Source: an uncultured Helicobacter sp.
GTDB lineage: Bacteria > Campylobacterota > Campylobacteria > Campylobacterales > Helicobacteraceae
Length of the DNA: 41,562 nt
Direction: 5' to 3'
Assembly (NCBI GenBank): GCA_949299115.1
Contig: CASFZH010000015.1
Coordinates: 1 to 41,562 of the forward strand
The translations under genes and the position numbers were made by a program. Positions 1 through 9,269 of this stretch are shown here, in pieces (positions within the stretch are counted from its first letter, which is position 1; every line of letters starts with the position of its first letter). The notes below the pieces were generated by a model that was not told the origin of the DNA, did no database searches, and saw nothing but the letters and a program-made list of their open reading frames with translations.

Positions 1-129
1 AGTATTGTATCTTATGTTTCTAGTTTTCCATTTAAGCATATAAAATCATACGAATATATCTTTATAATGAATGAAAATGATATGATATGGTTTATTGGGT
101 ATTGGGGGGGGGGATATAGCAAATCGTGA
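1..129 (+). CDS. Possible 3' end of a gene entering from the left, with poly-G tract
   Basis: The first forward frame is open from the window edge to a TGA at 127-129, giving 42 residues with a plausible mix of hydrophobic and polar residues (for example NENDMIWFIGYW). A run of ten G lies at 104-113, near the 3' end. Adding or removing one G changes only the last few residues, because each alternative frame also stops within about a dozen codons. A 42-codon open frame can arise by chance in DNA this AT-rich, so support is weak. I do not recognise the protein. Confidence 0.3.
   Translation, partial: SIVSYVSSFPFKHIKSYEYIFIMNENDMIWFIGYWGGGYSKS
104..113. repeat. Homopolymeric G tract (G10)
   Basis: Ten consecutive G at 104-113 stand out in DNA that is about two-thirds A+T. 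Poly-G/C tracts of this length are the usual slipped-strand switches of phase-variable genes in Helicobacter and Campylobacter. Here the tract lies within or just beside the 3' end of the partial open frame at the window edge. Confidence 0.85.
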
Positions 130-446
130 GAAATAGAATTACTATACATATATGTTTTGTTGCATTATCTCATGGTGTTATATACAATGTGGTTCCATGC
201 ATAAAAACTTTATGAAAATTTCTGTATTTTAATGATTTCAGTCAATTATTTTTTAGGTTTTATGAATTATAGTAATAGTTTGGAATAAATTGTATACGTA
301 GCTTATTCAATTCTTAGTGCGAATCATTTTTGAATCGAGATATTACCATATTCTACACTACATAGAATAGTATGGTGTCTCATCAACATAAATATATGAA
401 TATTTATATTTAATACATCATACATCAATATAATAGAAAGTGAAAT
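130..446. other. Non-coding stretch
   Basis: AT-rich spacer between the partial gene at the left edge and the 3' end of aldB. I see no open frame of credible length and no tRNA-like structure. The palindrome at 447-470 is listed separately. Confidence 0.6.
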
Positions 447-470
447 ACTGTCTAATTTAAATTAGACAGT
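447..470 (-). terminator. 24-base perfect palindrome after aldB, probable terminator
   Basis: Positions 447-470 form a perfect palindrome with 12-base arms (left arm ACTGTCTAATTT). It lies 16 bases beyond the aldB stop codon. On the minus strand it is followed by a moderately T-rich stretch, so it could end aldB transcription. The U-tract is weak, and a dyad operator for the gene to the left is a possible alternative. Confidence 0.5.
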
Positions 471-486
471 GATAAAAGTATTTCTA

Positions 487-1995
487 TTAAAAGAATCCAA
501 GTTTATGTGGTGAATAACTAACAAGAATATTTTTTGTTTGCTGATAGTGTTCAAGCATCATTTTATGTGTTTCTCTACCAATACCACTTTGTTTATATCC
601 ACCAAATGCAGCGTGTGCTGGGTAAGCATGATAGCAATTTGTCCAAACACGACCTGCTTTAATGCCTCTGCCAAAGCGATAAGCACGGTTAATGTCTCTT
701 GTCCAAACACCACTACCTAAACCGTAAATAGTATCATTAGCGATTTCTAACGCTTCTGTCTCATCTTTAAATGTTGTTACTGCTAATACTGGACCAAAGA
801 TTTCTTCTTGAAAGATTCTCATTTTATTATGCCCTTTAAATATAGTTGGCTTAATATAACAGCCATTAGCCAAATCACCACCCAATTTATTTTCTTCACC
901 ACCAATGAGACATTGTGCCCCTTCTTCTTTACCTATTTTAATATAATTTAAAATTGTATTAACCTGATTTTTATCAACTTGTGCTCCCATCATCGTGCTT
1001 GGGTCAAGTGGATTTCCTGTCTTAATAGCTTCTACTCTTTTTAATACTTTATCCATAAATTTATCATAAATTTTTTCACTAATTAAAGCACGACTGGGGC
1101 ATGTACAAACTTCTCCTTGATTAAATGCAAATAAAACTAACCCTTCGATTGCTTTATCTAAAAATTCGTCTTCATGTGTAAAAATATCATCAAAGAATAT
1201 GTTGGGAGATTTGCCTCCTAATTCTAGGGTGCATGGAATAATGTTTTCTGTTGCAAATTGCATGATTTGACGACCAACACTTGTGGAACCTGTAAAAGCC
1301 ACTTTAGAAATTTTAGGGCTTGTTGCAAGATGTTTACCTATCTTTCCACCACTACCATTCACTATATTTACTACACCAGCAGGCAATAAATCCCCGATAA
1401 TATCAAAAAGCACCAAAATACTTGCTGGAGTAGCCGATGCTGGTTTTAAAACTATACAATTTCCTGCTGCAAGAGCTGGTGCAAGTTTCCATGCTGCCAT
1501 TAGAATGGGGAAATTCCAAGGTATAATTTGTCCAACAACCCCCAATGGCTCATGAAAATGATAGGCTATAGTATCATTGTCGATTTCAGATATGGCACCT
1601 TCTTGTGCTCTAATGCAACCTGCAAAATATCTAAAATGATCTGCTGCTAGAGGAATATCTGCTGCTGTAGTTTCTCGAATTGGTTTACCATTATCCCATG
1701 TTTCTGCATGTGCAATTTTCTCAAGATTTGCTTCAATTCTATCTGCAATTTTTAGAAGAATATTGGAACGCTCCGTTGGGCTTGTTTTGCCCCATGAACA
1801 TTTTGCTTTATGTGCAGCATCTAAAGCATTTTCAATATCTTTTTCACTTGATAATGGCACTTCACATAATACTTTACCATTAATCGGAGAAGTATTTTTA
1901 CTATATTGTCCATCTACTGGTGCAACCCATTTGCCACCAATGTAGTTTTCATATCGTGATTTAAAAACATTACTACTTTCGGTATATTTACTCAT
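487..1995 (-). CDS. aldB: Aldehyde dehydrogenase, AldB type
   Basis: NAD(P)-dependent aldehyde dehydrogenase that oxidises acetaldehyde and similar small aldehydes to carboxylic acids in the cytoplasm. The 502-residue protein is full length and closely follows E. coli AldB along its whole length, including the shared [11 protein letters not shown] and [17 protein letters not shown]-like blocks. Visible catalytic elements are Asn161 in PWNFP, the general base Glu258 in LELGG and the nucleophile Cys297 in GEVCTC; FTGST (234-238) belongs to the nucleotide-binding region. The start is fixed by a strong AGGAGG five bases upstream of ATG. It is transcribed alone, with a palindrome just past its stop. 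The AldB assignment is firm; the physiological substrate is inferred from the family. Confidence 0.93.
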   Translation of the reverse strand: MSKYTESSNVFKSRYENYIGGKWVAPVDGQYSKNTSPINGKVLCEVPLSSEKDIENALDAAHKAKCSWGKTSPTERSNILLKIADRIEANLEKIAHAETWDNGKPIRETTAADIPLAADHFRYFAGCIRAQEGAISEIDNDTIAYHFHEPLGVVGQIIPWNFPILMAAWKLAPALAAGNCIVLKPASATPASILVLFDIIGDLLPAGVVNIVNGSGGKIGKHLATSPKISKVAFTGSTSVGRQIMQFATENIIPCTLELGGKSPNIFFDDIFTHEDEFLDKAIEGLVLFAFNQGEVCTCPSRALISEKIYDKFMDKVLKRVEAIKTGNPLDPSTMMGAQVDKNQVNTILNYIKIGKEEGAQCLIGGEENKLGGDLANGCYIKPTIFKGHNKMRIFQEEIFGPVLAVTTFKDETEALEIANDTIYGLGSGVWTRDINRAYRFGRGIKAGRVWTNCYHAYPAHAAFGGYKQSGIGRETHKMMLEHYQQTKNILVSYSPHKLGFF

Positions 1996-2180
1996 AATAA
2001 CCTCCTAAGATTTTGTAATTTTATTAAAGTATATATCAGTGATTATAATATTTTTGAGTAAAGAATATATTAAAATAATAAAAAATGTAAAAGAATGATA
2101 ATGAAGTTACATTTTGTAAAATATAAAATCTATGGCTACAATCTAAGTATTATAGAATTTCTCAATTATATTTACTATAT

Positions 2181-4415
2181 TTATATTTTGCTCAAAAAAG
2201 AAGTTTGAATAGTACGTTTCATACCACCAAAGTTTATTGTTGCTTGCATTGCTGCTCCACTACCCTGTACAGATTCTATTCGTCCAAAACCAAAAATTTT
2301 GTGTTGCACACAATCACCTTTTTGGAAAGTTGTAGAATCTTTTTGCATTTGTGAAGAATAATTGTGAGACATGTTATTGTATGCTTGTTGTTTATTGATA
2401 TCGTTTGGTGATATGAGACCAGATTCAATAAGGAATATCGAGGGTTCACAATTATTCCTTCTTTGATTGCGATATAATCTGCTTTTTGCATAGCTTAAGA
2501 TTAAGTTATCTTTTGCACGTGTGAAAGCCACATAGGCTAATCTACGCTCTTCTTCTGCAAGGAAAATACGAGATTTCGTTGATAATTCAAAACCAGCTTC
2601 TTCGTGTTGATGTAGTGGAAAAAAACCATCTTCTAATCCAACCACAAAAACATGCTTAAATTCTAATCCCTTGCTATTATGTACACTCATACATTTTATG
2701 CCATTGCTATTTTCTTTTTCATTGCTAGAGCTAAGAGCTACATCATTAAGAAAATCTTGTATTATGGTTTGACCCGTTATGGTTTTTGCTGTATTCATAG
2801 TATGTATAGTATCTTCTATAAACTCATCAAGTTGTGCAAAGAAAACTTCTATGTATTGACGCCTTTCTTCATTGCTATTTTCTGATTCTTTGTCAAACTC
2901 TTTATTATCATCATTATATAATTTAATCTGTGTTTGAAATATATGAAATATTTCTTTTATGTTTGTTGCGATAACATCTTGTAGGGATTTTATAATTTCA
3001 AAAAAAGATTGTAATTTTGTTTTACATTTTAAATTATCAAATACACCATTGCAAAAGCTATGATAGATTCCATTATTACCAGATAAATGCAGTAAATTTT
3101 GCAAGGTTTTTTCACCTATTCCTCTTTTTGGTCGATTAATAATACGCATAAATGAAAAATTATCATTCATATTTAAGGCTAGACGTAAATAAGCTATTAC
3201 GTCTTTTATTTCTTGTCGTTCATAGAGTCGAAATGTGCCTATCATCTGAAAAGGTATCTTAGCCTTGTTTAAAAAACTTTCTATATTATTTGCTAAACCA
3301 TTTAAACGAAACAAAATTGCAATATCCTCATATTCACTACCTTGCTTTATAAAATCATGAATCGATTCTATAATCCTTGTCATTTCTTCTTTATCATCTC
3401 TATTATTAAAAAATCGAACTTCATTACCATCCGGTTTTATAGGTTTTAGAGTTTTATTGTGCCTATCGAGATTATGAGAAATAAGATTATTGGCTATGTC
3501 TAAAATTTGTCTTGTACTACGATAGTTGTGTTCAAGTTTAATAATTTTTGCATCATGAAAATCTTTATTAAATTCTAAAATATTTCTGATATTTGCACCC
3601 CTCCAACTATAAATACTTTGGTCATCATCGCCTACAACACAAATATTATTATGTGTTGTGCAAAGTTGTTTTAATAAGGCAACCTGTAAATCATTGGTAT
3701 CTTGATATTCATCAACCATTATGTATTGATATCTTTCACTCATTGTAGTTTTTAGGTGTTCATTATTATGTAGAATCTTATATGGCAACAACAATAAATC
3801 ATCAAAATCTATAAGATTATTCCTTGTCAAATAATGCTCATATTGTTGATAAATTGTTAATATTTCAAGAGATTCTGTATTATCTAGTGAAGATGATGCA
3901 GAATTTTTTAGTAGAAAATCTTGTTGATTGTGGAGTGGTGATAATCCATTATTTTTATATTCAGAAATTTTTTCAGATAAACTACTAGGAGATAGAATAC
4001 ATGCATCTTTTGGCATTGTTTTTTTAATATCCCTCAATATTTTTCTTTTATCATCTTCATCAATAACAGTAAAAGATGGGGAACGTTTAAGTAAATGTAT
4101 GTAGCGTTGTAAAAATAATAAACCAAATTTATGAAATGTGCAAAGCAATGGTGTACTTGTAATATAGGCATTAGAATCTTGTGTGTTTTGTATTAAAGCA
4201 ATAGCTCGCTCACGCATTTCTTTGGCGGCTTTATTTGTAAAGGTCAATGTAAGTGTATTTTGTGGTGGTATGCCCACTCTACATAGCAAATAAGCAAGAC
4301 GAGATGTTAGGGTTTTTGTTTTGCCACTCCCAGCTCCAGCAAGAATAAGCAATGAATTAGTAATGTATGTTGCTGCTTCTTTTTGTGCAGAGTTTAAAGA
4401 ATCCAAAAAATCCAT
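2181..4415 (-). CDS. uvrD: UvrD/PcrA-type superfamily 1 DNA helicase
   Basis: ATP-dependent 3'-5' DNA helicase of the UvrD/Rep/PcrA family, acting in nucleotide excision repair and related DNA processing. All SF1A motifs appear in order in the 744 residues: Walker A AGAGSGKT at 26-33 (Lys32), Walker B VDEYQDTND, motif III VVGDDDQSIYSWRGAN, motif IV EHNYRSTRQI, motif V SVHNSKGLEF and motif VI RRLAYVAFTRAKD. The C-terminal 50 residues (KGDCVQHKIFGFGRIESVQG) form the Tudor-like tail typical of UvrD/PcrA. Start ATG follows a GAGG ribosome binding site. It is slightly longer than the H. pylori protein as I recall it. It is transcribed away from the PilM-like gene, so 4416-4610 should hold two divergent promoters. 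Confidence 0.93.
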   Translation of the reverse strand: MDFLDSLNSAQKEAATYITNSLLILAGAGSGKTKTLTSRLAYLLCRVGIPPQNTLTLTFTNKAAKEMRERAIALIQNTQDSNAYITSTPLLCTFHKFGLLFLQRYIHLLKRSPSFTVIDEDDKRKILRDIKKTMPKDACILSPSSLSEKISEYKNNGLSPLHNQQDFLLKNSASSSLDNTESLEILTIYQQYEHYLTRNNLIDFDDLLLLPYKILHNNEHLKTTMSERYQYIMVDEYQDTNDLQVALLKQLCTTHNNICVVGDDDQSIYSWRGANIRNILEFNKDFHDAKIIKLEHNYRSTRQILDIANNLISHNLDRHNKTLKPIKPDGNEVRFFNNRDDKEEMTRIIESIHDFIKQGSEYEDIAILFRLNGLANNIESFLNKAKIPFQMIGTFRLYERQEIKDVIAYLRLALNMNDNFSFMRIINRPKRGIGEKTLQNLLHLSGNNGIYHSFCNGVFDNLKCKTKLQSFFEIIKSLQDVIATNIKEIFHIFQTQIKLYNDDNKEFDKESENSNEERRQYIEVFFAQLDEFIEDTIHTMNTAKTITGQTIIQDFLNDVALSSSNEKENSNGIKCMSVHNSKGLEFKHVFVVGLEDGFFPLHQHEEAGFELSTKSRIFLAEEERRLAYVAFTRAKDNLILSYAKSRLYRNQRRNNCEPSIFLIESGLISPNDINKQQAYNNMSHNYSSQMQKDSTTFQKGDCVQHKIFGFGRIESVQGSGAAMQATINFGGMKRTIQTSFLSKI

Positions 4416-4610
4416 TTTATCCTCATTATAATAGTGTATAGTGCAATATTTCTTTGTGTCTTTTTGATGAAATGTCTTTTGTCTATTTAATTTTTTAATT
4501 GTTTATATTTTTAACTTGCAATTATATTATGACGTAAAAAATATATAACTTAAAAAGTATGCTATAATATTAGCTAAATTTTGATTGATTTCAATAAATA
4601 AAGGTTTATT

Positions 4611-5651
4611 GTGGGCGTTCTCGCTATGCTTTTTCGACCGCTTTTTGCAACGGTGTTGATTGGATTAAATTATAATTCTAATTCTTGTGTTATTAGAGTC
4701 GTAAAAAAGCGTGGTAATAGCATTGTTGAAGACATTAGCAAAGAATTCAAGATATTAAATGGTGAATTATCAGCCGATGTGGTTAAATATATTAAAAAAA
4801 TTAAGACACGATATGCCTTTAGTTATGTGGCAATTTTAAGTAAAACTTCAGAGCAAATGCTTGTTCCAGGCATTAAAAAAAATCAATTTAGTCATTTTGG
4901 TGTTAATGAAAAAGAGTCCAAAGTTATTAAGATATCAGGTGCTTTTGTTACAATGTTAAAAGATGATATTATACGGTATCAACGTACTTTTAGAAATGCT
5001 AAGGGATTAGATTTTTTATTTTCACCGTTTATTTTGTTATTTTTTAAATCAAAAAGTTTCATTGGAGATAATCCAAAGCTTTTTGTGTTGCAAGAGACAG
5101 AAACACTTGCCACATTTATTGCTACGCGAAAAGCGATTCTTTACGGTTCTTTCTTATCGATGAATACTGGAGAATCTGTTACCAATGTAACAACGTCTCT
5201 ACCTCCTTCGCTTTCCGATGCTTCTGATGTATTGGTTGCCACTACATCAACTTCACAGGGTATTGATGATTTGAATACAGAGCTTGGTGGGATTGATGAA
5301 GAATTGGCTGATTTTGATAATTTTAATTTTGATAATATTGGCGGTGATTCTGGTGAAACCATAAGTGGTAATAGTGCGGAATCTGAAGAATCTGGTGCTA
5401 TGGAGAGTTTGCAAGATTTAGGACGTTCTACGAGTATTATTAATCTTTTGCAGGCTACATTAAAAGATTTTTATCACAATTCATTATATGAAGGTGATTT
5501 TGTAGAAGAAATAGTATTGTTCGATTGTTATGGGATTTCTTCACAAGCGGTGGATAACATACGTTCAAATCTTATGATTGATCTTTCTATTGTGGCAACT
5601 GATTTAGCACAAGAAATTACAAATCTTATACAAATCGAGTTAGATAGCTAA
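4611..5651 (+). CDS. PilM-like actin-fold protein (putative)
   Basis: No firm family assignment. The 346-residue protein starts VLIGLNYNSNSCVIRVV, like the first phosphate-loop strand of actin-fold PilM/GspL proteins. It ends with a block (LLQATLKDFYHNSLYEGDF onward) that resembles the second half of PilM-type domains. A hydrophobic stretch near residue 140 (FLFSPFILLFF) and an acidic Asn/Ser/Gly-rich linker at roughly 220-265 lie between them. The GTG start is preferred because AAAGG lies six bases upstream; an ATG at 4626 is an alternative with no such site. Ten bases downstream is a small single-pass membrane protein of PilN-like layout, so the pair probably works as a membrane complex. 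The pilus link is inference from architecture. Confidence 0.5.
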   Translation: MGVLAMLFRPLFATVLIGLNYNSNSCVIRVVKKRGNSIVEDISKEFKILNGELSADVVKYIKKIKTRYAFSYVAILSKTSEQMLVPGIKKNQFSHFGVNEKESKVIKISGAFVTMLKDDIIRYQRTFRNAKGLDFLFSPFILLFFKSKSFIGDNPKLFVLQETETLATFIATRKAILYGSFLSMNTGESVTNVTTSLPPSLSDASDVLVATTSTSQGIDDLNTELGGIDEELADFDNFNFDNIGGDSGETISGNSAESEESGAMESLQDLGRSTSIINLLQATLKDFYHNSLYEGDFVEEIVLFDCYGISSQAVDNIRSNLMIDLSIVATDLAQEITNLIQIELDS

Positions 5652-5661
5652 AAGGATTTAT

Positions 5662-6189
5662 ATGACTTATAGTTTTACAAAAGCAACTTCAAAGCATATT
5701 TTAAAACCTGCTACAAAAATATGGGGTTTTTACTTTATCCTTGCTTTTGGAATCCTTATAGGTTTTAGAGTGCATCTTTTGATGCAAGTTGAAGATTTGA
5801 AAGAAATGCAAAATACATTAAAAGCAGAGCAAGAACAAATTGCAGAAACAACTGATTCTCTAATTAAAGAGGGTGAAAGATTGTATTATGAGCTTGGTGT
5901 TACGACAAAAATTAAGCAAAGAGATGAGAAACTGCGTCAACAAATTGAGAATATTTTGAATATGATTCCAGATAAAGTTGCAATTAGTGAAATCCGTTTT
6001 GAAAACAACCGTCTCTTTATGCGAGGTATTACAGCAAGTAGAGAGCTTTTTGAGACATCATTGCAATCTCAATTACGTGCAATCTATACCACAAGTAATG
6101 CGAGCTTTTATGAATTACCTAGCGGTTGGCTTAATTTTGAATCTATTAGTCAAACAGATGATGGATTGATAGACAGAGTAGATGATTAG
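5662..6189 (+). CDS. PilN-like single-pass membrane protein (putative)
   Basis: 175 residues with a short cytoplasmic N-terminus (about 22 residues), one membrane helix (WGFYFILAFGILIGFRVHLL, about 22-41), a long coiled coil (about 45-105), and a small C-terminal domain beginning IPDKVAISEIRFENNRLFMRG. That last pattern, with a Pro-x-x-Val turn followed by two strands ending in Gly, is what PilN/GspL-type ferredoxin-like domains show. AAAGGA precedes the ATG, and the gene starts 10 bases after the PilM-like gene, so co-transcription and probably co-translation are expected. Assignment rests on architecture and context, not on a diagnostic motif. Confidence 0.5.
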   Translation: MTYSFTKATSKHILKPATKIWGFYFILAFGILIGFRVHLLMQVEDLKEMQNTLKAEQEQIAETTDSLIKEGERLYYELGVTTKIKQRDEKLRQQIENILNMIPDKVAISEIRFENNRLFMRGITASRELFETSLQSQLRAIYTTSNASFYELPSGWLNFESISQTDDGLIDRVDD

Positions 6190-6251
6190 ACGTTAAGAAT
6201 CTCTAGGTCTAAGAATCATCTTGTTGTTGTGCATTTTTTTGTAGATGCAGA

Positions 6252-7040
6252 CTATTTAGATAGAGACTGTAAGTTAATACCTAATTGTCCTATTCTATAT
6301 AGTGCAAAATCATATTTAACTGGATCTTTAGAATCAAATTTTTTTAGGTTATTAGTAATTTCTATAACTGCTTTAAGACTGTAAGATCGAATAGAGCAAA
6401 ATTGCAAAATTTTGGAGATTCTAAATGTATGGGTATCAAGTGGTAAAAGTAATGTATGTGTTGGAATTTCATGCCAAATTCCTAAATCTATGTTATCTTT
6501 GCGTACTAACCATCTTAAAAACATATTATACCGTTTTAATGGTGTTTGCAATGAGCATGGATTACCAAATAAAAATTCAATACCATAGCTTTTTATATTA
6601 TGATGAGAGAGAAATTTCGACAAAAAATTTTGAATAGCACGAATACCATCTACAACATTGTTTGTTTTATGAAATGCCTCAAGGAATATTTGTTTTATTC
6701 CTCCATTTTGTATCATAGCTATAACTGCTAAAAAGCAATTTCTTGTATCTTTTCGTGTTTGAAAGCGATAATAAGGGAATATATCAATAGGATATGAGGT
6801 AAATTTTTTGGAGTCCAAGAGTGTATAGAAAGGCATTTTTTCTAGATTTTTAACAATAAGTGTGGCATTACCATATGAATACATAGCACAAATAAATGCT
6901 AGTTCATCCAAAAATTTAAAGTCTTTATATCTATGAACAATATTTAATGGATCAGGATATAAAGCAAGATTTTTAGTAGTATTAAATATTTTATATTGTT
7001 CGTTTAAAAATTTTTTAAGTTTTGTTTTATCGTATTGCAT
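6252..7040 (-). CDS. TIGR02757 / DUF2400 family protein
   Basis: 262 residues matching the TIGR02757 (DUF2400) family of unknown function. Diagnostic blocks are LKRYNMFLRWLVRKDNIDLG, PLDTHTFRIS and the C-terminal DPVKYDFALYRIGQLGI. The PLDTHTFRIS block resembles the VDTHVxR segment of HhH-GPD DNA glycosylases such as endonuclease III, so a nucleic-acid role is possible, but that is my inference. It faces the PilN-like gene tail to tail and lies just downstream of ribA on the same strand. Confidence 0.8.
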   Translation of the reverse strand: MQYDKTKLKKFLNEQYKIFNTTKNLALYPDPLNIVHRYKDFKFLDELAFICAMYSYGNATLIVKNLEKMPFYTLLDSKKFTSYPIDIFPYYRFQTRKDTRNCFLAVIAMIQNGGIKQIFLEAFHKTNNVVDGIRAIQNFLSKFLSHHNIKSYGIEFLFGNPCSLQTPLKRYNMFLRWLVRKDNIDLGIWHEIPTHTLLLPLDTHTFRISKILQFCSIRSYSLKAVIEITNNLKKFDSKDPVKYDFALYRIGQLGINLQSLSK

Positions 7041-7105
7041 AATATACTAAATTCTAAATTTTATATTAACAAATATTATGAAATTTGTTAGCCTTTTAAT
7101 TGGGA

Positions 7106-7684
7106 CTATAGGAGATGTCCCATTTTGGCTTTTTTTACTTTTAGATAATTCATATTATATTCATTTGGTTCAATAATAATACTATGTCGCACACATTTTA
7201 CATATTTTTCCATTTCAGTAATTTTTTTTGGATTATTAGTAAGTAATTTAATTTGAGAGATGTTGAAATATTTAAAAATCTCACCAACAATTTCATATTG
7301 CCTTGCATCTTTTGCAAATCCTAGTGCTTCATTTGCTTCAACAGTATCCATACCACCATCTTGTAGATTATAAGCATTAATTTTATTAAAGAGTCCTATA
7401 CCCCTTCCTTCTTGACGCAAATAAATCAACATGCCATTTTCTTCATAGATTCTCTTCATAGCAAATGCAAGTTCTGGACCACAATCACATTTCTTTGATC
7501 CAAATACATCTCCCGTTAAACATTCAGAATGTACTCTAACAAGTGGGGTATTGGATAACGGAGAGGTAAAAACAACCAAATGCTCCAATGTATTTCCATT
7601 TGTTTGGTATTCGCGAAATGCTTGGGTTTTAAAATTGCCAAATTGTGTTGGCAAATTGGCTTCATTAGAAACTTCAAATTTCAT
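7106..7684 (-). CDS. ribA: GTP cyclohydrolase II
   Basis: Converts GTP to 2,5-diamino-6-ribosylamino-4(3H)-pyrimidinone 5'-phosphate, the first step of riboflavin synthesis. The 192-residue protein is full length for a stand-alone RibA. Zinc ligands are Cys55, Cys66 and Cys68 in [19 protein letters not shown]. The catalytic arginine loop is [10 protein letters not shown] (89-98), followed by [10 protein letters not shown] and the C-terminal TNNPKK substrate-binding block. There is no fused RibB domain. A GGAG lies about nine bases before ATG. No FMN riboswitch is visible upstream. It reads divergently from tolB across 7685-7907. Confidence 0.95.
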   Translation of the reverse strand: MKFEVSNEANLPTQFGNFKTQAFREYQTNGNTLEHLVVFTSPLSNTPLVRVHSECLTGDVFGSKKCDCGPELAFAMKRIYEENGMLIYLRQEGRGIGLFNKINAYNLQDGGMDTVEANEALGFAKDARQYEIVGEIFKYFNISQIKLLTNNPKKITEMEKYVKCVRHSIIIEPNEYNMNYLKVKKAKMGHLL

Positions 7685-7907
7685 TAAAATAACTCCGATT
7701 TTAAAATGTTTTATAAGTTACAAATTATAATAGGAAAAAATAAAATTGTCTATTAATATATTCATTTTTTTGCAAATAAAAATTAAGATTTTTTTAAGCT
7801 TAAAGACTTGTATGACTTTAAAACAAAAGTATATTATATTGCTATCTTAATATATATTTTAACAATAAATTGATATTATTTTAGTATATTGTTTTTCAAG
7901 GATTCTT

Positions 7908-9212
7908 ATGTTACATAGGTTGAAATTCTGTCGATGTAAAGCAATCATTCTAATGGCATACATCATTTATTTTTTGTCGTTTATAACACATGTTGTTTGG
8001 GCTGGAGATAAAACTATAGTAATTACTAAAGAAGCAGATAATATGCCTAACATACAGGTGGTTAGTGTAGATGGTAATGACAATACCATGAAAATTTATA
8101 AGATGCTTGTCCAAGATTTGCGGACAACTGGACATTTTAACGTATATTATGATGATACATTGCGTACGAATATTTTAAAGAATAATCTTGCAATGCAGGA
8201 TTATAAAAGCAAGAATGTGAATTTTATTGCACAAGTTGCACATAAAAAACAAGATAATGTGCTTGTTGGAATATTAACTTTATACGATTTTTCTAATGAT
8301 AAAGAAATATCCGTTGAATATTCCCAAGATGATGTTGACAAATATCCGTTTATAGCTCACTCTATGGCATTATTTCTTAATGATTATATCAAAGGAGACA
8401 ATATTGATTGGATTAATCGTTATGTAGTTTTTTCAAATTATACAGATTCTGGAAAAAGTGATATTATGATTGCTGATTATACCTTTACATATCAGCAAGT
8501 TGTTATTAGCAATGGATTGAATATTTTTCCAAAGTGGGCGGATTCAGAGCAAAAGACATTTTATTACACGTTGGTTACCGATGAAGCTACAATATATAAA
8601 TATAATATTTATAATGGTAAAAATGAGAGAATTATTTCAAGTCAAGGTATAGCGGTTGTTTCAGATGTTTCTAAAGATGGAAATAAAGTGCTTATGTCGC
8701 TTGCTCCTAATGGATTGAGCGATGTATTCTTATATGATGTAAAGACTAAAAGGCTTACACAGCTTACTAATTATTCTGGCATTGATGTTAATGGTCATTT
8801 TGTAAATAATGAAAGAAGTTTTGTTTTTGTATCAGATAGATTGGGATATCCCAATATTTTTATACAAGATCTTATGCCAAATTCCAATGTTACACAAGTT
8901 GTATTTCAAGGTAAAAATAATAGTACGCTTTCTACGTTTGGACATTACATTGTTTATTCAAGTAGGGAAAGTGATGAAAGCACTGGGCTTAATGCCTTTA
9001 ACCTCTATCTTGTATCATCAGAAAGTGATTATGCAAGACGGTTGAGTAAGACTGGTGCTAATCGAATTCCTCAATTTTCTAAAGATGGTGATACGATTAT
9101 GTATTTGCGTCAAGAAAAAGGAGAAAGTGCCATAGGTATTATTCGCCTTTCTATTAACAAAAGTTTTCTTTTTCCGTTAAAAAAATTAAAAATACAATCA
9201 TTTGATTGGTAA
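7908..9212 (+). CDS. tolB: Tol-Pal system periplasmic beta-propeller protein TolB
   Basis: Periplasmic part of the Tol-Pal envelope-constriction machine; it binds Pal and links it to the inner-membrane Tol complex. The 434 residues start with a basic N-terminus and a hydrophobic signal segment (about 13-32, IILMAYIIYFLSFITHVVWA). An N-terminal alpha/beta domain follows, then a six-bladed propeller with typical blade motifs such as SKDGNKVLMSLAPNG, DVFLYDVKTKRLTQLTN and FSKDGDTIMYLRQ. The start follows AAGGA. It is the first gene of tolB-pal-cpoB-slyD, an order also found in H. pylori. No TolQ/R/A genes are in the window. Confidence 0.93.
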   Translation: MLHRLKFCRCKAIILMAYIIYFLSFITHVVWAGDKTIVITKEADNMPNIQVVSVDGNDNTMKIYKMLVQDLRTTGHFNVYYDDTLRTNILKNNLAMQDYKSKNVNFIAQVAHKKQDNVLVGILTLYDFSNDKEISVEYSQDDVDKYPFIAHSMALFLNDYIKGDNIDWINRYVVFSNYTDSGKSDIMIADYTFTYQQVVISNGLNIFPKWADSEQKTFYYTLVTDEATIYKYNIYNGKNERIISSQGIAVVSDVSKDGNKVLMSLAPNGLSDVFLYDVKTKRLTQLTNYSGIDVNGHFVNNERSFVFVSDRLGYPNIFIQDLMPNSNVTQVVFQGKNNSTLSTFGHYIVYSSRESDESTGLNAFNLYLVSSESDYARRLSKTGANRIPQFSKDGDTIMYLRQEKGESAIGIIRLSINKSFLFPLKKLKIQSFDW

Positions 9213-9269
9213 AATGACAGATTTTTTGATAAAATAGCAATAATATTTGATATGAAATAAGGAGACAAT

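Noticed and set aside
7685-7907. Possible FMN riboswitch upstream of ribA
   Set aside because: The conserved GC-rich helices of an FMN riboswitch are absent; the spacer is nearly all A and T.
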